Below, piece by piece: positions 23,549 through 36,240 of a DNA stretch of 64,000 nucleotides. Position 1 is the stretch's first letter. Each line of letters starts with the position of its first letter. The notes under the pieces are model-generated. The model made no database searches, had not been told where the DNA came from, and saw only the letters and a list, made by a program, of their open reading frames with translations. The DNA is taken from assembly GCF_030704535.1 (NCBI RefSeq), contig NC_081806.1:4797001-4861000 (forward strand), given 5' to 3'. Source of the DNA: Vitis vinifera. Taxonomy: Eukaryota > Streptophyta > Magnoliopsida > Vitales > Vitaceae. A program made the translations under genes and the position numbers.

Positions 23549-26479
23549 CTACTGTTGTCCTTCAGGTGCTTGAATTATTAATTCTTGTATAGGATTCCCA
23601 TATTTTCCTCCACTTGCGCCCATTCATCAACACCCTCCATCACTGCTCCAACCACAAAATATATGGCCATGAGCCCTTCTCATCCTATTTCCATCCAGGC
23701 TTTTCAACTGCATCTACCATATTTTCAGTGTATTCTCATTACATTTATCACATCATTTTGTGCCAAATGTTAAATTTTCATTTTTTTAAATTATTTTTGT
23801 TGTATGCTTTTTGCCTCAGATCTTGTCATATTATTGTGTAATTTCCCGAGATAAAATTGAATATGATGGTAATGATTTCAAATTCCACTCTCAACACTTT
23901 ATTTGTTCTAATTTCTCAATCTTATTATTATTGCCATAATTGGCATTATTATTCTGAAGGGGACATATAAACCAAAATGCAATCATAGTCTCTGTTGCTA
24001 TTCTCATTATTGTTTTTCATTTTTTATTTTTTATTTTTTTATTTTTATCCATTCCCAAACTTCGCAATCAACACTCCTAAAAAGTGCCACACCCACAAAA
24101 ACACATTAAAATTGTAATTATTAGTCATCAGGGCATCAGCAACAAACACAAAATCATGACACTGTTTGCATGTGTTTTTGTGCCTGAGAGGACGGTCAGA
24201 ACAACCATGTTTGACCCATAAAAGAGTCAAGCAGTCAGCTGCCCATTAATACTCTTGTTTCATTTAAATCCATCTGTTGAATCTTGTTTTGACATCTGAT
24301 GATGAAAAGATGGTTGGGATGAGCTTTTGTATCTCATTTCTAGATAGAACACCTCACCCCACTCACCAAAATTAATAAATAAATAAATAAAAATGGAGCA
24401 ATAGTAGTATTTCTTTTGAATATTGTTTCTTGTTGATGGGAAATAATTTGTGGCCATTGCAGTGGACTCTAAGCCCAGGTTAATGTATCATCAGGTCCAT
24501 CACACAACCTAGTTCTGTAGGATGATGATTCTTTCAGTTGGTTGTGTGGCTACCAGTTAACTTCAATTTTAATAAGAAGAATTACTCCTTCCAGTAATAA
24601 GTTAATTATTGCTAGCTATTAATTAATATAATTAATCATGGTTATAATGAAATGCAATTTTGAAAGCAATAGCCGCATTAGTAAGTACTGTTGGTGATGA
24701 GATATTATAGTAAGGAAAATCTGTAAATTTATTCCATATAAATAACATGTCTTATTATTGTTATTATTGTATGTTTACTCACCATTTGCGTTGAAAATTC
24801 AAATTAATTAGAAAGAAAAAGATTCCGTTTGGATTAAATAAAAAAAAGAAAAAAAAAGAAAGCAGAAGAGGACAAGAAAGAAGTCCCTGGACGACTAAAG
24901 TGAAAGAAAAAGGAGGTGAGGTGTGAAGGATTATGTGGAAAAAAAATCACGTGGTTAAATAAGGAGCGGAAAGAGTAATGATGGGGAAGGGGGTTTAGAG
25001 ACAAGGTGATGGATAATTAGATATTGTCCGATGAATGGTTGTCTGCCATGTGTTAATGCGCATGTACTTGCACAACTGTTTCAACTGAAACTGCCCCCAA
25101 CTCACCACTTTGTCTTTCCTCTTTACTAATATTGATTATCATACTGCTCCCCCCATTCCCCAATGTTTTTCTTATCTTTTGAATTGGGTCCGGCCTCTTC
25201 CTTTCCACCTGCGACTGATCAGTTCTACATTCATCTTAATGCTGCATGTGTTCTGATTCTTTTAAGCTATTTATAACTTTTTCGTAACGTTTCTTGGAGG
25301 ATTTCTTTCCCATCAACAAATGAGCTGTTATCATAAAATAAAGTGGATTGGGATTAGGATTAGGATTAGGGTTTTGTGTATGTAAATTACCAGGAGGTTA
25401 GTAAGTCTTTGACCCTTGTATTCTTTCTTACCTGTTAAAGTAGGCCTGTACGTCTTTTAGGGTACATGTTTTTCGAGAGGTTCATGTCAAACACTGTGGC
25501 ACATCACATGGGTTTTCATCTTTCTTTTTTATTTTATTTATTTATATATTTTTTTTAAAGGTGGGGAGGTGAAAAAAAAAAAACCTTTTGACTCTTTTTT
25601 GATGGTGAAAAGCATGCCAGGGAGAAGGGTGAATAATAATAATAAAAGAAAAAACAAGGGAAATATAATAAAGAGAAGATGAAAGATAAAGCAAGTTCAA
25701 AGTTAATGAATATTTTTAAATATTTTAATTATATATATTTGAAAATTTACAATAATAAAAAAATTTAATATCTCAAAATTTTTCTTAAATTTTGCCTTTC
25801 TAGGGTTATTATTATTTTTTATTCTTAAAAATACAAAAAAATAGTATGGATACAAGCCATATCTTAATGTTCATTTGAGTTTATTATGCTAGTAAATGCT
25901 CTAATGTAAATAATATTAAATTAAAAACATAAAGATATAATAATTAATATAACAGTATACGAGGTTTTAACATGACTCGACCAATTATACCTATATCCAA
26001 GAACAAAAGAAAATCTTTCTACTACACTATAAAGAACATTATAAATGACAGAATTAAATATAATCATTAAGTTCCTAAAATATTTCATTTTTTTACTCTT
26101 TATATTTACACTCTAAACCACAAGTCTTCTCTTCATTGGGTATCTTTCATTCTTTCTTTTATCTTACCCGTCTCATATAATCTTTATAAATCCATCTTTA
26201 TCTTATAACCTAAAATATTTATAAGCATATTCTTAATAACTTTTCTTATATTTAAATAAATCTAATATTACAAAAATATATTAACTTAGAAAATATTCTA
26301 TATAAATATTTTTTAGAAATTTAAGGAAGCTTATGACAGAGAACTAAAAATTCAAGCTAATTTCATAACCATTATTTTTAAAAAATAATATTAGTAAATA
26401 AAGGTGGGATTACATACAAATTCTAGTGTAAGTTTGAATGGAGAATTCTATAAGAAACAATATTTTTCCAATAATAGAC
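23549..26479. other. Intergenic, no gene seen
   Basis: AT-rich. A short run of GGATTA/GGATTAGGG repeats at 25349-25373 ends in TTAGGGTTT, the complement of a plant telo box. No coding sequence recognised. Confidence 0.4.
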
Positions 26480-26482
26480 TAA

Positions 26483-26760
26483 GGTGATGTTTGTTTTTTT
26501 ACTTAATTCTAAATAGAACCTTAATGCTTAATAGTATTAAATATTAGGTTGTTTGTTTTTGTAGTATTTTATTTCTATTAAATATTAAAAAGTAAAAAAA
26601 AATCAATATGTTATTTTTTTTATTTAGAAAAAGCTACATATTTTGACTTTTTCTATTTAGTAAAAAGTTCATAATAAGTCATGAAAAAGTAGAAAAACAA
26701 ACAACCTAAATTCTAAAACTAAATTGCTTTCAGCAAAAAGCAAAAAAAACAAAAACCACC
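26483..26760. mobile_element. Tourist-like MITE (PIF/Harbinger type)
   Basis: The element begins GGTGATGTTTGTTTTTTT and ends AAAAAAAACAAAAACCACC, imperfect inverted repeats of about 20 bases. It is flanked by the trinucleotide TAA on both sides (26480-26482 and 26761-26763), the duplication type of the Tourist/Harbinger group. The 278-bp body has no ORF and contains a second inverted repeat pair, listed separately. Confidence 0.75.
26544..26709. repeat. Inner inverted repeat pair, possible nested MITE
   Basis: TTAGGTTGTTTGTTTTT at 26544-26560 is the exact reverse complement of AAAAACAAACAACCTAA at 26693-26709. The pair sits symmetrically in the outer MITE, so it may be an older or nested copy. 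Confidence 0.6.
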
Positions 26761-26763
26761 TAA

Positions 26764-28180
26764 GTTCTTTTCTAACCTTAAAACGTTTTAAATAAATTAT
26801 TCATATGGATGTGATATTTAAAAATCAGTTTTTGGTTCTTTAGAAGCTAATAAGCCAAGTGAGGCCTTAAGAAGTTTCACTTGTGATAGGTTTTAGTTTT
26901 TAGTTTCATTTGAAAATTGAAACTGAAGTCATTTAAAGATATAATATTGATATTAAATTATGCTATACAAAGAGAATATTTGGATTTTTGTGGTTTCTTG
27001 ATATATCCCTTGCATATATCCCATAGGTAGTGAACCTTCCATAAACGGGCCAATGACTGCAACCTCCTATCAAATATAGACTTGTGTCACTATGTCTTCT
27101 AAATCTAGCCTGTGACCTTAGTTTAATATAAGGATGGTAAAAGGTCGTCTGTCTTGATGTACATCAATTGATGAAAGTTACGTGTAAAAGTACCTTGGTA
27201 TCAAACGTATGGCCTACTTGTATTCATATTGCCTGAACTTTACTCCATACCCCTCTGCAGTTACATATACACTCTCCTAAGGAAATATTCTCCAATTTAT
27301 ATAATATGGTCCGATAAAGAAAGAAGAGGAAGACAGGGTCGATTTCTTTACGGTGCTTCTCACTTTTCATTCACGTCTGATCTTCAACAGTTTACAATCA
27401 CACTATTAAATTTATGATTTGGCTACCATCACAGCCACCCCTGCGTATGTTTCGGTGACAGACAAGACCTACCCATGAATTGTAGGGAAAAACACGCCGT
27501 CAACATGGGTGATCATTGGCGTCATGTGGGCTGTCATTTGTTGAATAGAATGTTGGCTGTGGGGTTAGCATTTTCAGAAATTTTAATTAATTTTTAGGGT
27601 AGGTGACCAATAGGAACTCAGCAGAAGGACCCACCAAACCGAATTGAAAATATCACTGGGCCTCTCGGTATACAGGATAAAGCTGTGTTATATACACGAG
27701 AGGGCATCACACAAGTCTTTTTTCTGAATTCCAATTGGGCTTTATGAGGAGTTGCCCATACTGGTTTAAACGTGGGGAACCGATACAATAATGCTTCCAT
27801 TTCAGCAATCATTAATCATTTGGCCCTACCACCACTTCCTCTTGCACTCACCTTTTCCTAACCCCAACTCCTCTCTACGTTTATTCATCATTTATACCAC
27901 AGCAATTAATGCCCAATTCCTAATGTTATTTTGTTTAGTAATTTCTCCAATCTTGCCTCTTTCGGGTATATGTAATGAACAAATGCCCCTGTGACACATT
28001 CTATTGAATTTCTATGTTGTAAAAAGATTATAATATATCACTGATTATGATATTCTACTTTTAGCCCATTGTAACAGAAAGTAAATTGCCAAGTAAGCTT
28101 GGATGACACTTGGATCACGTGTGAGACTTTAGCTTCACTTCACTACTTGCTATAACAAAACATATGTAAATAAATAAATA
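26764..28180. other. Intergenic, no gene seen
   Basis: Short ORFs at 27229-27417 and 27618-27994 show no family features. No repeat recognised. Confidence 0.35.
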
Positions 28181-28199
28181 CATTGATTTTACTTTATCA

Positions 28200-28720
28200 G
28201 ACGCTTTTTTGCCTTAACCGTCGGCGAAGAACCGCCCCAAAGTCATGGGTGTGCTTCTGCTTAACTTATCCGCACGCAGAAGCACTAACACAAAAAAATA
28301 AAATCCCTACGTGTCGCTTCAACAACGCATCGTCTTCTCAGGGGGTGCGGGGGAAAGAGTGGGCCCCGAACAGATAACGGGCTGGCCCCACTTGTGCAAC
28401 CGGCCTGCACTCCCAATTGCGGGCTCAATGATCGGGGCTAGCCCACGCCGGACCGCCAGCCGCCACGTACAGAGCCTTGCACATCATTCCCTTTGGTGGG
28501 GGCCCACCCTCCACCACCAAACCACCTCCTGGCTCGGCTCCGCTCGTCCTGGAAGCTCAGACTCAACCGTAGGACGGTTTTTTTTAAAAAGGAAAATCAT
28601 GTATGTATATGTATCTGGAGAAGCGTCCTTTTCTTAATGGGTCGGGTCGGTTTGTGGGGTCCATGGAAAATGAAAGTTGTGGGCGAGAGGAAAATATGAA
28701 AAGTATTATACAAATGCGGA
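28200..28720. other. GC-rich, CpG-containing island
   Basis: About 500 bases are clearly richer in G+C than all surrounding sequence, with many CG dinucleotides and runs such as GGGGGCCCACCC. ORFs on both strands reflect composition and have no motifs. It could be a promoter or a capture of coding sequence; nothing decides this. Confidence 0.45.
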
Positions 28721-29744
28721 CCAACCAACCAGAGCCCGCGTGCTTTTTCTGGTGAGGTTTTCAAGTACTTTTATTTAATAATTTTATATACCCAATAAAA
28801 CTCCATAAATCGCATTTTTGAAGAATATTTTATTATTATTTAAATTCTTGAGCTCCCTCACCCTCCACTCGGTCTCATAAAGGGTTCACGTATGCAACCG
28901 ATACGTTAAACAATATCGTAATAAATCTGTAACACGAGGGCAACTTTGTAATATACCACTTGGCTCTGATATTTTGGTGAGGGTGGTGGCACGCGCTCTG
29001 TTGGGTGTTTGAGAAACACGAAGCGCTCTCATTGGAGGGACGGTGAGATGGGTTCCACATGTCCCGCTAAATATCATAGGCCATTAATTAGCGTTGGAAG
29101 GAATTTTTTTTTCCCGTGTATCAAATAGATGGACAAAGAAGAAGCACATACTTTTGTGTCTAATTGGAAAATAAACTTGTTAGAATTTCATCTTGTAAGC
29201 AAGTACATAAGACAAGTCTTTATGAAATAATGAACTCACTTTGATAATTTTAACCTTTCAACTGATGATGCTAATCTTTTACTATTTGTAAAAAGTATGT
29301 AGAAGCTAGCAGCTTAGTTGAGATCCAAGATTCATGAATTAGAGGTCTACCCTAATTTGTCTCATATGCACAGAAACAAGAACATTGTCTCCTTCAAGCC
29401 TCAAGTAGATGGAGGAGTAAAAAGAAATTCATGAAATGAAGTATTTTTTTTTTCTTTAAGTGTATTGGAAAATAATCTTCTGATTGAGACAATGGAACTT
29501 ATTAATCTATGGACAATAACTTCCTTTTTTTTTTTTTTTTTACAATTTCTTCAAATAATACCATGGTAATATTGATACATACAAATATATATACATATAT
29601 ACATAAATATATACATATGATGATGGTAATTAATTAGCATCTCAAAGTGAGTCATAGTTGAATAACTTTAGTCACAAAGATGGTGTATGTCACGCGAGAT
29701 CAGTGGAATAGAAAGGGGCAGTGCAAAAATGAAGAGACAGGGAT

Positions 29745-29746
<2 letters not shown>

Positions 29747-29784
<38 letters not shown>
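29747..29784. repeat. (GA)n microsatellite
   Basis: About 18 uninterrupted GA units about 3.1 kb upstream of the NAC start codon and about 500 bases before its possible core promoter. GA runs in plant promoters can bind BBR/BPC proteins. Confidence 0.85.
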
Positions 29785-29788
<4 letters not shown>

Positions 29789-30257
29789 GTAAGTTTTGGC
29801 GGGAGGGATGTTGGATTAGGTCATCATCAACACCAAAATATCATCCAATGCATCATTGATAATGTTTAATAAAATTTCATTGGTTCATTATAATATTCAA
29901 TGAATGTTAATTTAATAGAAGAGGTTTTTGGTAATAGAAGAGGTTCTTTAAGAAGGAGGCATAGTAATGTATAGGGCAGATCTGGTGGAGTAGAGGGTTG
30001 AGGGTCTCCGGCAAAGTGGTGAGGGTGAGAAGAGGAACATTCTCTTGTAATTTGGTCTCTATCAGTTGCTGGTGGGAGGTGGTGGAGGTTGCCACCACCA
30101 CGGCCTTTCATCTCTCTCTCACTCACAGCATCCTTTTTTTGCGCAAAGCTTTTGCAGCAATCAATCTTCCACTTAAAAGATAAGGAGAAAGAGAATGAGA
30201 GAGATGGATAATTAGGGCATGTGTGAGTTGTTTGTACTCATTTGTTGCATTGCTTCT

Positions 30258-30264
30258 TATTTAA
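30258..30264 (+). promoter_or_regulatory. Possible TATA-like box of the NAC gene
   Basis: TATTTAA is followed by a CT-rich stretch (30265-30420) typical of plant 5' leaders. A donor site follows at 30681. Placement is inferred from sequence texture only. Confidence 0.3.
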
Positions 30265-30289
30265 CCCTCTCTCTTCTCTGTATTTCCAT

Positions 30290-32849
30290 TCCACAAACCT
30301 TTCCTTTTCCCTTTCGTTTCTTTTCTTTTTCCAACCCTCGGGATCTGATCTCTCCCTCGCTCCTTCTCTCTCTGCACAGCCCACACGACAATTTTCCAGA
30401 GTGCAACAGTTGAGTTCACTTCAATTCCCGAGGATAGCTTTTTTTATTTTATTTTTATCATTCATCTTCTTTTCTGGGTTTCCTCTTCCTTTCTGGGTTT
30501 TCATTTTTGTCTGGTTCGGTTTGTGGCCTCAAAAGTTGGAAGTGGGTTACAAAAGCAAGCTCTAAAGTGTCTCATCTGTTTGTTGATTGGTGGATATAAG
30601 TTGGGTTCAACCAGATCTGAGGAGGCTTCAGTTGGATAGAGTTTTTTACTCTAGAGGCTTATCAAGCTCGTGTTGCCACAGTGAGCATCTTCTTCTTCTT
30701 CTGGGTTTAATTTGTTGTATTTTTTTGGTGTGTGTTTCATTTGGTTCCATTCTTTGATGTTTGTGTCAAAGTATAAGGATATTTTTATTGCAAGTTAGGG
30801 TATAGATACTAGAAATTAATAATATCTTCAAACTATTCAAATTCCATGGGATGGTTCACTTTACGGGATGACTTAGTTTGATCGGAGTGTTAAAGTATGC
30901 CATTTCCTTTTCTTTCTTTCTTTTATTCCTTCGGATTTTATTTAATTTTTTCATTTCCATATTCTCATTCTTTCTCTAGATCCAATCCCAAAGAAAAGCT
31001 CTCTTCTTTCAAAGATTTGATGATCCTTCAATGAAAATAACAATGAGTTATATATGTTATTATACGTCACATGTATTCCTTTCCCATTTTTCAAAGTTCT
31101 GAGGTTTTAAGTGTTAGATCACACTTTATCTCCATGGACTTCATTCTAAATCTAATTAACTTGGGACCACGTTTAAATAGTCATCTAGGAGTATGGCATA
31201 GGGTTGTTCTATTTCCAATTATATATCTGAAATCATGAAGAACACTATAAGGGGTGAAAATATTGGAAGCATCATTCATTGTCATCACTTCTCTTCATTG
31301 CTTTTGACTGATCAGTTTTTTTTATTTATCAGAAAATGTGCATCAGCATTGACAGATCTTGTACAAATTAAGAGCCATCTCGTGTATTGGATACTATCAT
31401 ACAATGCCATTTTTATCTTTTCTTAAAAATGAGTCTTCTTTATGTTTGAGCCTAGTAAAGCTTTTGGATGTGATTCGTTATATTGCTATCTAACACACTT
31501 TTATGAGTGGAGAAACATCTTTTATTTACTGTTTGTTCATGTTAAAGGCTTGAAGTAAAAGCAAACTTTAGGCTACTTCTCCTACATGATAATATAAGTT
31601 AGCTTGTTGGTTATAGTGTTACATGTAGATTCATTTTATTTATGATCTTCATATACGAATGATTGTTTTCATCTACTTTTTCTTGTGTTTGTTTTTTGAA
31701 CCAAAAGCAATCATTTATTCACTGATCTCACAACAATATGAAAATCTACTACCATGGAGACGCATATATATTAATGACTTTGATTGTACTTGCTTTAATT
31801 TTTTTATTTTTGCAGAAGCTATGGATTAAGGATTAGAAGAAATTTTATCTTGGAAATGAGTTCTTAACCAATAGTTTAAAAGCTTTTGTGCACTTGCTTC
31901 CTTACATGATCAAGAGATAGACCAAAGTATTAGAAGGGTCCTACAAGATCTGGATCCAATTCTTATATGATTCATAATATGTTTGGTTAAATACATAATA
32001 TCCATGGTTTATAATATGTATGGAGAACACATTTTCACTCTGGCATCTTTTTGTACTTATATGATCAATCAAGGTTACTTTTCATATGAGAAAACTTGGT
32101 TAATTTAACAGGAAATCCTTCTTAACAATGATAGTTCAGTCCTTCCTTGATTTAGTTGTATAGTTTACATGCATGCCAATGTAGAACACAAATTTGCCAT
32201 GGGAGATCACCTTCACCTCATACATGAAATTAACACAGCAAACATATTACTCAACTGTTCACTCAATAGTCACAGTAGATGCAAGAAATAACTAATATAT
32301 TCTTGACCAATATTTACATTTGTGGAAGATTATTACTTCTCCTTTGCAACATGTATCCTGTGGAAGTTCTTCCAAATTCTCACCAAGTTTATGAATAATC
32401 CAATGTTCATGTGGTCCAGTGTGCAAAATTATCATATGCTGCAGCCTTGTAGGATAGAATATGAATGTATGTTATCAGCTTTGCATGTTGTAATTAGCTT
32501 TCATTTGGTGTAGAAACCAAGTGGCTCTTTGAAATAAATGACTGAATGCAAAGGTTATTTACATATTCTTGTTAATATGATTGGGTGCCATTTCTCTCCA
32601 CTTACATAATCTGTAGCAGTTTATGTGCATAAAGAGATTCTTACGAAGGGGTGGGAGCCTAAACTGGAAGAATTTACATCCTCAAGCATTAAAAATATGT
32701 ATCATACATGAAATTAGGGTTTCCTAGAATTTAACTTCTTTGAGCAACAGTTGCAATGTAAGGGAAATGGTTGGACTAACTTCCAGTACCTGATAGCCTA
32801 ACAGTGTGTGACATTTGAAATGCAGGTCCCGATTTGTGGTTGGAAGAAT
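30290..32849 (+). other. Putative 5' leader of the NAC gene with introns
   Basis: A CT-rich leader ends at the plausible donor CCACA|GTGAGC (30680/30681). A strong acceptor with T-rich tract, TTTTTGCAG, is at 31807-31815, and the sequence after it holds the mini-ORF ATGGATTAA (31821-31829). Another acceptor AATGCAG ends at 32825, 24 bases before the start codon, implying a second leader intron whose donor was not identified. Transcript data would be needed to fix the borders. Confidence 0.4.
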
Positions 32850-33762
32850 ATGAATACCTTTTCACATGTTCCCCCCGGTTTTAGATTCCACCCCACGGAT
32901 GAAGAACTTGTCGATTACTACCTTAGAAAAAAGGTTGCTTCGAGAAGGATTGATCTAGATGTCATTAAAGATGTTGATCTCTACAAAATTGAGCCATGGG
33001 ATCTTCAAGGTATGTAGCTCTTATTCCTACAGTCCTTCCCTATGCATACAACAGAAAATATGTATATCTTGATGAAATACCATACATCATCAAATCTGAC
33101 TTCCATGTTCATTTTTCTTAATTTGAATAGAGTTATGCAAAATAGGCACTGAAGAGCAGAATGAGTGGTATTTCTTTAGCCATAAAGATAAGAAGTATCC
33201 AACTGGAACTCGAACTAATAGAGCTACAAAAGCCGGATTCTGGAAAGCTACTGGAAGAGATAAGGCTATTTACTGTAAGCATAGCTTGATTGGCATGAGA
33301 AAGACTTTAGTCTTTTATAAAGGTCGAGCCCCAAATGGACAAAAGTCAGATTGGATCATGCATGAGTATCGTCTGGAAACAAATGAAAACGGGACTCCTC
33401 AGGTAAGTAACTAAACTGTAAAATGTATGATCTTAATTGTGTGGTTTATCAAACTGTGAAAACTATCCATATATAGTTTTATTTTCACTTCATTCATAGC
33501 AATGCTCTAAAAGTTGTATACATTGTTATCCTCATATTCATAATATTAAGCCATGTATTGCTGGAAAACAAACAGAATCACGCTCGATCTACCTCTGTAT
33601 TAAATAATTGGAATTAGGATAATTAGCTCCAAGTGAACCATAATTGGTCTGAGACACACAGACAAAGAGTATAGTAAACAAAATCGTATGAAAAGAAGGG
33701 AAGGATACCATGTGTATAGGATTAAACTGTGTAGAAATAAAATATTATGGTTTTTCCATTAT

Positions 33763-33797
<35 letters not shown>

Positions 33798-35262
33798 CGG
33801 GGCGTGGTGCAGGTTGGGTTTGGGAGGTGGGAGTAAGCAAAATCATAAGAAAAGGGAGGGTATGACCTGTATAGGAATAAACTGTGTAGAAATAAACACT
33901 GAAGAGATCTCAAGAGAAATAAATGATTCATTGATCTGATCATATAATATTACTATGGTTTTGCCATTATTATTTTGAGTGAGAGAGAGTGGGTGGTGGA
34001 AAGGGAGGGAGAGAGACTGAGAGAATCTACCTTTCTCGTGTTTGTCAATATGCATTAACAAATATGTAAAATGCTTATTCAGAACAAGGGAAGAGGGATT
34101 AGCAACAAGATTCATCTTACCACATTCTCAATTTTTATAGACAAAGCTGCTAGGGTGTGTGTTAGTTTTTCTAATTAATCTATACATATGCTCACTTCCC
34201 AACACAAAGGAAAAAAAATCAACTTGAGCTTTGAATTCACTATCATTTTGCAAGAAAAGTTCCAATAATTATAGCTTCATTGTTACTAGTACTTGCTCAA
34301 TTCTACTTAAGGATCTCTTATTAATTTTAGTGCTACCTTCATTTGCTCAGGAATTGATTAGATTCAAGAGTTAAATATCAACAGTGTTCATAAGATGTTA
34401 AGAGTGGAGAATTAGAAAATAACTTATCAGTCCAGTACTAGAGAACAGTCTATTATTTGGAATTCTACCTACTAATATTCAGAAATTGGTTGAAGTATGA
34501 AATTTCCCTTATGGCAGTTTCTTCCTATTTTATGTGTTTGCCTTCGAATCTTAGTGCTCACAATTCTTTTAGTTTGATATGAAGTTATTGTGCCTGAAGA
34601 TATTACTGTAATTGCATCAGGAAGAAGGATGGGTCGTTTGTAGGGTATTCAAGAAGAGAATGGCAACAATGCGGAAAGTGGGTGAACATGGGTCACCATG
34701 TTGGTATGATGACCAAGTTTCATTCATGCCAGATCTTGATTCCCCAAGGCGGATTTCTCAGCCTTACACTTCCTTCCAGCATCATTATTCCTGCAAACAA
34801 GAGCTCGAGTTGCCCTACAATATGCCTCATGACCCTTACCTCCAGCTTCCTCAGCTAGAAAGCCCCAAACTTCCACAGTCAGCTGCTAGCGTAAGCTGCA
34901 ATTCGGTGGCTCCATATGGTTTTGATAGGCACAACGGAAGCACTTTGCAGTCCTCCACCCTCACACAAGAGGAGCATATACAGCAAAGCTATCAACAAAA
35001 CATGAGCTCTCTTTACAGCAGCAACAATGAGCAAGCAGTGGACCAGGTAACGGATTGGCGAGTCCTTGACAAATTTGTTGCATCTCAGCTAAGCCATGAT
35101 CAAGACGCATCTAAGGAAACCAACTACTCCAATGCAGCTGTCCCTACTTTTCATGTTGCTGATCATATGAACTTGCTAGTGAATGATTCCAAAAGGCCAG
35201 AAATTGCTCAAGAATATGCTTCAACATCAACGTCCAGTTGCCAAATCGATCTGTGGAAGTGA
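32850..35262 (+). CDS. NAC transcription factor, VND4/5/6-type (vascular-related NAC domain)
   Basis: A transcription factor of the clade that switches on secondary wall formation and cell death in xylem vessels. Three exons: 32850-33009, 33131-33402, 34621-35262, in frame, giving 357 residues. The NAC domain spans residues 6-157, with all five subdomains: [63 protein letters not shown] and [18 protein letters not shown], then DWIMHEYRL and [13 protein letters not shown]. The two introns lie at the standard NAC positions. The C-terminal half contains the VND-type LP motif [13 protein letters not shown] and ends in a Ser/Thr-rich stretch with DLWK. The wording [17 protein letters not shown] and [10 protein letters not shown] is closest to Arabidopsis VND4-VND6 as I recall them; which orthologue is uncertain. 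An ATG 42 bases upstream is in frame but precedes the leader acceptor site. Confidence 0.93.
33679..34020 (+). repeat. Tandem duplication with GA microsatellites in NAC intron 2
   Basis: A unit starting AAATCGTATGAAAAGAAGGG and ending in a (GA)n run (33679-33795) is repeated at 33839-34020. The shared words are TAAACTGTGTAGAAATAAA and ATGGTTTT(T/G)CCATTATT. The second unit has about 48 extra bases before its GA run. Confidence 0.75.
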
Positions 35263-35940
35263 AGACAAAATAATAGTAATTAGACCATACATACTAATTA
35301 TAGCAAGTACAGTTCTAAAAGAAAAGAACGGTTGATCGATATCCAGGTTGCTGTACATAATAAAGCTGCAATGGTAATGCTCTAGCTACTGGACGTCTGG
35401 TACCCTTCATATCGATTGATATTACTAGGCAACTAGATAGAATAGAGATGCCTATTTGAAATAAATGAAAATATTTAGATGGACTGTATGGCCAAGTACT
35501 CTATTGAATCGACTTGGTGAGTGTTGAATGTATTTTCCTTTGTTTCAGCTTAATTTGCATTTAAAAGGGTTTATTTTGTAATTCTCTTTTGTCTATTTAG
35601 ATTATATATACATATATATATATATATGTCTATGTTGCAGCTGAAATAGCATCAGAATCTGAAATTTTCTTTGTTTTTATTTTATCATATATATAGTTCT
35701 CGTGCAAAGCAGCAAAGGCCTTTTCAATATTCTATGTTTTTCTTTTCATGTCTATCCAATACTTGTTCCTTAAACTTGACCAGTCAGACAAAAATTTACA
35801 ATTTGGACTGTCCAACAAAAGGTGTCCAGCGTCAGAACCTCGTTATCATTGAAACTACTGAGCACCTTACTAATATCAATATCGTTTAATCTGACATGAC
35901 AATGACCTTAGCTTTACCTTAATGAGCTAATGAAACAAAA
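35263..35940. other. NAC gene 3' flank
   Basis: Contains the 3' untranslated region of unknown length and a (TA)n-rich stretch at 35605-35627. No gene seen. Confidence 0.4.
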
Positions 35941-35957
35941 GTTGTTAAACCGAAACT

Positions 35958-36240
35958 CTTAGGCGATATTTGATTTGTAAAAATTTGAGAGAAAATATAG
36001 GTACAAAACAAAGTGAAAAAAATAAAAATTAGATTTAAAGTTAATAAATTATTTTTATACATTATTTTAAATTTATTTAACTTATTTTAACTTTTCAATG
36101 TAAAGATTAAATAATTTAAAAATACACAAGTTTCTAATTTTAATTGTATTTGATTTTTTATATTTTGTAATACAAAAATCATTTTCTTATTATTTTTTCT
36201 TTCCTTTTTTAATACTTAAAACCAAACATAATATTGGTAA
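35958..36240. mobile_element. Possible MITE
   Basis: GGCGATATTTGATTTGTAAAAATT at the left resembles the reverse complement of the right end TACTTAAAACCAAACATAAT. The AT-rich body of about 280 bases has no ORF. Ends are imprecise. Confidence 0.35.

Noticed and set aside
25349-25373. Telomere-like GGATTAGGG repeats
   Set aside because: Only about three imperfect units ending in a telo-box word; too short for an interstitial telomere.
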